The notes under the pieces were generated by a model that was given only the letters and a program-made list of their open reading frames with translations, was not told the origin of the DNA and made no database searches. 61,167 nt of DNA from CAMAVH01 sp036500145 (GTDB taxonomy: Bacteria; Pseudomonadota; Alphaproteobacteria; SMXQ01), in NCBI GenBank assembly GCA_036500145.1, contig DASYCO010000038.1:1-61167 (forward strand), read 5' to 3'. Position numbers and translations under genes: made by a program. Position 1 is the stretch's first letter, and every line of letters begins with the position of its first letter. Below are positions 59,842 to 61,167 of this stretch, piece after piece.

Positions 59842-60989
59842 TCGGCCGCTCCCGTCGCCGGCCAGAGCTGCAGCCGTTCCGGCGGGAAGCTCAGCGACAC
59901 CGCCTGCCCTTCCTGCCAGTCGTCGTCGCAGGGCAGAAAGACGTTGGCGATGGCGCCGGACGGCAGGCGGATCGAGGCTTCGTAGCGGTCGCCGATGAAG
60001 AGCAGCGTCAATATCTGCGCCGCCAGCGCGTCCTGGGTCCTCTCCGCCTGGTCGAGCCAGGGCTTGATCTTCACATGCTCGGGCCGGATGCCGGCGACGC
60101 AGAGGCTGCCGGCGGACGCGCCCCGCGTGTGGTCGGCCCCCGCGACGCGGCAAAGCGCGCCTTCGGCTAGCTCGACCATGGCGGACTCGCCGTGGCGCGA
60201 GGCCAGCTTGCCCTGGAACAGCAGGGTGCGGCCCAGGAAGTCGCGGGCCGCCGCCGTCTGCGGATGGTAATAAAGCTCCTTGGGCGCGCCGACCTGCTCA
60301 ATGTGGCCGGCGCGCATGACCGCGATGCGGTCCGACAGCGCCAGGGCTTCCGACTGGTCATGCGTGACGAACAGCACGGAAATGCCGAGCCGGCGCTGCA
60401 GCAGCTTCAGCTCGGAGCGCATCTGGTCGCGCAGCTTCGCGTCCAGGTTGGAGAAGGGCTCGTCCATCAGCAGCAGGTCGGGCCCGAACACGAGGCCGCG
60501 CGCCACGGCGACGCGCTGCATCTGGCCGCCCGACAGCTTCGTGCCGGGACGGTTCGCGAAGCCGGCCAGGCCGACCAGGTCGAGCACCTTCTCGACCTCT
60601 TGGCGAATCTCGTCCGCCTTGCGATGCCGGATCTTCAGCGGATAGGCGACGTTGCCGAACACGTCCATGTGCGGCCAGATGGCGTAGGACTGAAACACCA
60701 TGCCCATGTCGCGCTTTTCCGGCGAGACGTAGACCTTGCTCTCCGGCGCGTCGACCAGCCGATCCTTGAACCAGATCTTGCCGCTCGTCGCACGTTCCAG
60801 GCCGATGGCGAGGCGCAGCGTCGTCGTCTTGCCGCAGCCAGAGGGGCCGAGCAGCGTCAGGATTTCTCCGCGGCAAAGGTCGAGGTCAGTGCTCTCGAGC
60901 GCCAGCACGGAGCCATAGCGCTTCTGCACGCCCCGCATCCGGAGGATGCAGTCCTCCGTGCCTTCGCTCTCTGTCCGCTCGCTTGCCAC
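59838..60989 (-). CDS. ABC importer ATPase (PotA/FbpC class), importer D
   Basis: A 383-residue ATPase with Walker A GPSGCGKTT (48-56), signature LSGGQMQRVAVARG, Walker B LLLMDEPFSNLD, switch VLFVTHDQ and a C-terminal TOBE-like region (about 290-375). It starts with GTG at 60989. The nearest purine-rich sites are AGAAGGA (far) and AGAG (close), so the start is only moderately certain. It lies 32 bases after the end of a fifth ATPase gene that runs off the window, on the same strand. Confidence 0.9.
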   Translation of the reverse strand: MASERTESEGTEDCILRMRGVQKRYGSVLALESTDLDLCRGEILTLLGPSGCGKTTTLRLAIGLERATSGKIWFKDRLVDAPESKVYVSPEKRDMGMVFQSYAIWPHMDVFGNVAYPLKIRHRKADEIRQEVEKVLDLVGLAGFANRPGTKLSGGQMQRVAVARGLVFGPDLLLMDEPFSNLDAKLRDQMRSELKLLQRRLGISVLFVTHDQSEALALSDRIAVMRAGHIEQVGAPKELYYHPQTAAARDFLGRTLLFQGKLASRHGESAMVELAEGALCRVAGADHTRGASAGSLCVAGIRPEHVKIKPWLDQAERTQDALAAQILTLLFIGDRYEASIRLPSGAIANVFLPCDDDWQEGQAVSLSFPPERLQLWPATGAAE

Positions 60990-61021
60990 GCTCTCTGTCC
61001 TTCTCTAGGAATTTTTGCCGG

Positions 61022-61167
61022 TCAGGCTTCGATCAGGGCGATGGTGCGCTCCGGCGCGAAGCAGAGCGTCACGGCGTCGCCTGGCACGATAGGCTGCACG
61101 AAGGGCGTGCGCACGAGCAATTCCTTCTCGCCGGCCATCACCACATATTCGACGATCTCGCCGAGGT
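61022..61167 (-). CDS. ABC importer ATPase, C-terminal fragment (cut by window end)
   Basis: A reverse-strand frame enters from the right edge and stops with TGA at 61022-61024, giving about 48 residues. The sequence LGEIVEYVVMAGEKELLVRT followed by PGDAVTLCFAPERTIAL matches the last TOBE strands of PotA/FbpC-type ATPases, such as those at 59838 and 7583. No catalytic motif is inside the window. Two ATPase genes in a row suggest two importers, or two ATPases serving importer D. Confidence 0.75.
   Translation of the reverse strand, partial: LGEIVEYVVMAGEKELLVRTPFVQPIVPGDAVTLCFAPERTIALIEA

Noticed and set aside
58435..59985. A plus-strand open frame of about 500 codons opposite importer D permease
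   Set aside because: Composition is dominated by His, Asp, Gln and Arg. It is antisense to a membrane protein whose EAA motifs and helices are unmistakable.

Overview
The window is GC-rich (judged by eye, with C/G-dominated third codon positions). It looks like one contiguous stretch of a Gram-negative, probably alphaproteobacterial, chromosome. Lipoprotein and outer-membrane export genes, Wzx/Wzy polysaccharide genes and many periplasmic binding proteins support the Gram-negative call. The class-level call is an inference from gene content only. I saw no rRNA, tRNA, CRISPR array, transposase, integrase or obvious pseudogene.

Region 1 (1-7.4 kb): a truncated DapA-family aldolase, an M24 'pita-bread' protein without metal ligands, a DASS-type permease, a 4-oxalocrotonate tautomerase-like protein and an orphan TctC/Bug binding protein lie on the plus strand. 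A Bcr/CflA-type MFS exporter and a GMC oxidoreductase face them on the minus strand.

Region 2 (7.5-28.5 kb): about 21 kb holds seventeen minus-strand genes with no opposing gene. Read in the direction of transcription they are: Rieske oxygenase alpha and beta, M24 protein, VOC dioxygenase-like protein, flavin reductase, a binding protein-permease-ATPase importer, a VOC-Rieske fusion, two more VOC proteins, a second M24 protein, four tandem paralogous binding proteins, permease, another Rieske oxygenase, ATPase. An apparent terminator follows the last gene. Import, ring hydroxylation and probable ring cleavage are interleaved, which suggests uptake and catabolism of aromatic or related cyclic compounds. 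The substrate cannot be read from the sequence.

Region 3 (28.5-36.3 kb): an AT-rich divergent promoter region with repeated GGGAT/ATCCC-type half-sites separates the block from an amidohydrolase. It is followed by an IclR regulator and a third importer, which again carries a Rieske oxygenase gene inside its operon.

Region 4 (36.5-55.6 kb): a Wzx/Wzy-type exopolysaccharide cluster. It contains a pyruvyltransferase, glycosyltransferases, a Tat-exported GH5 glycosidase, a Wzc-like tyrosine kinase/copolymerase with an N-terminal Gly/Tyr repeat, flippase, priming sugar transferase, polymerase, Wza-like lipoprotein, an outer-membrane beta-barrel, an OmpR-type response regulator and an acyltransferase. 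An alpha/beta hydrolase precedes it.

Region 5 (55.6-61.2 kb): a fourth complete importer operon (ATPase, permease, binding protein) linked to an aspartate dehydrogenase-like enzyme and a GlcG/HbpS-like protein. The C-terminal end of a fifth ATPase is cut by the window edge.
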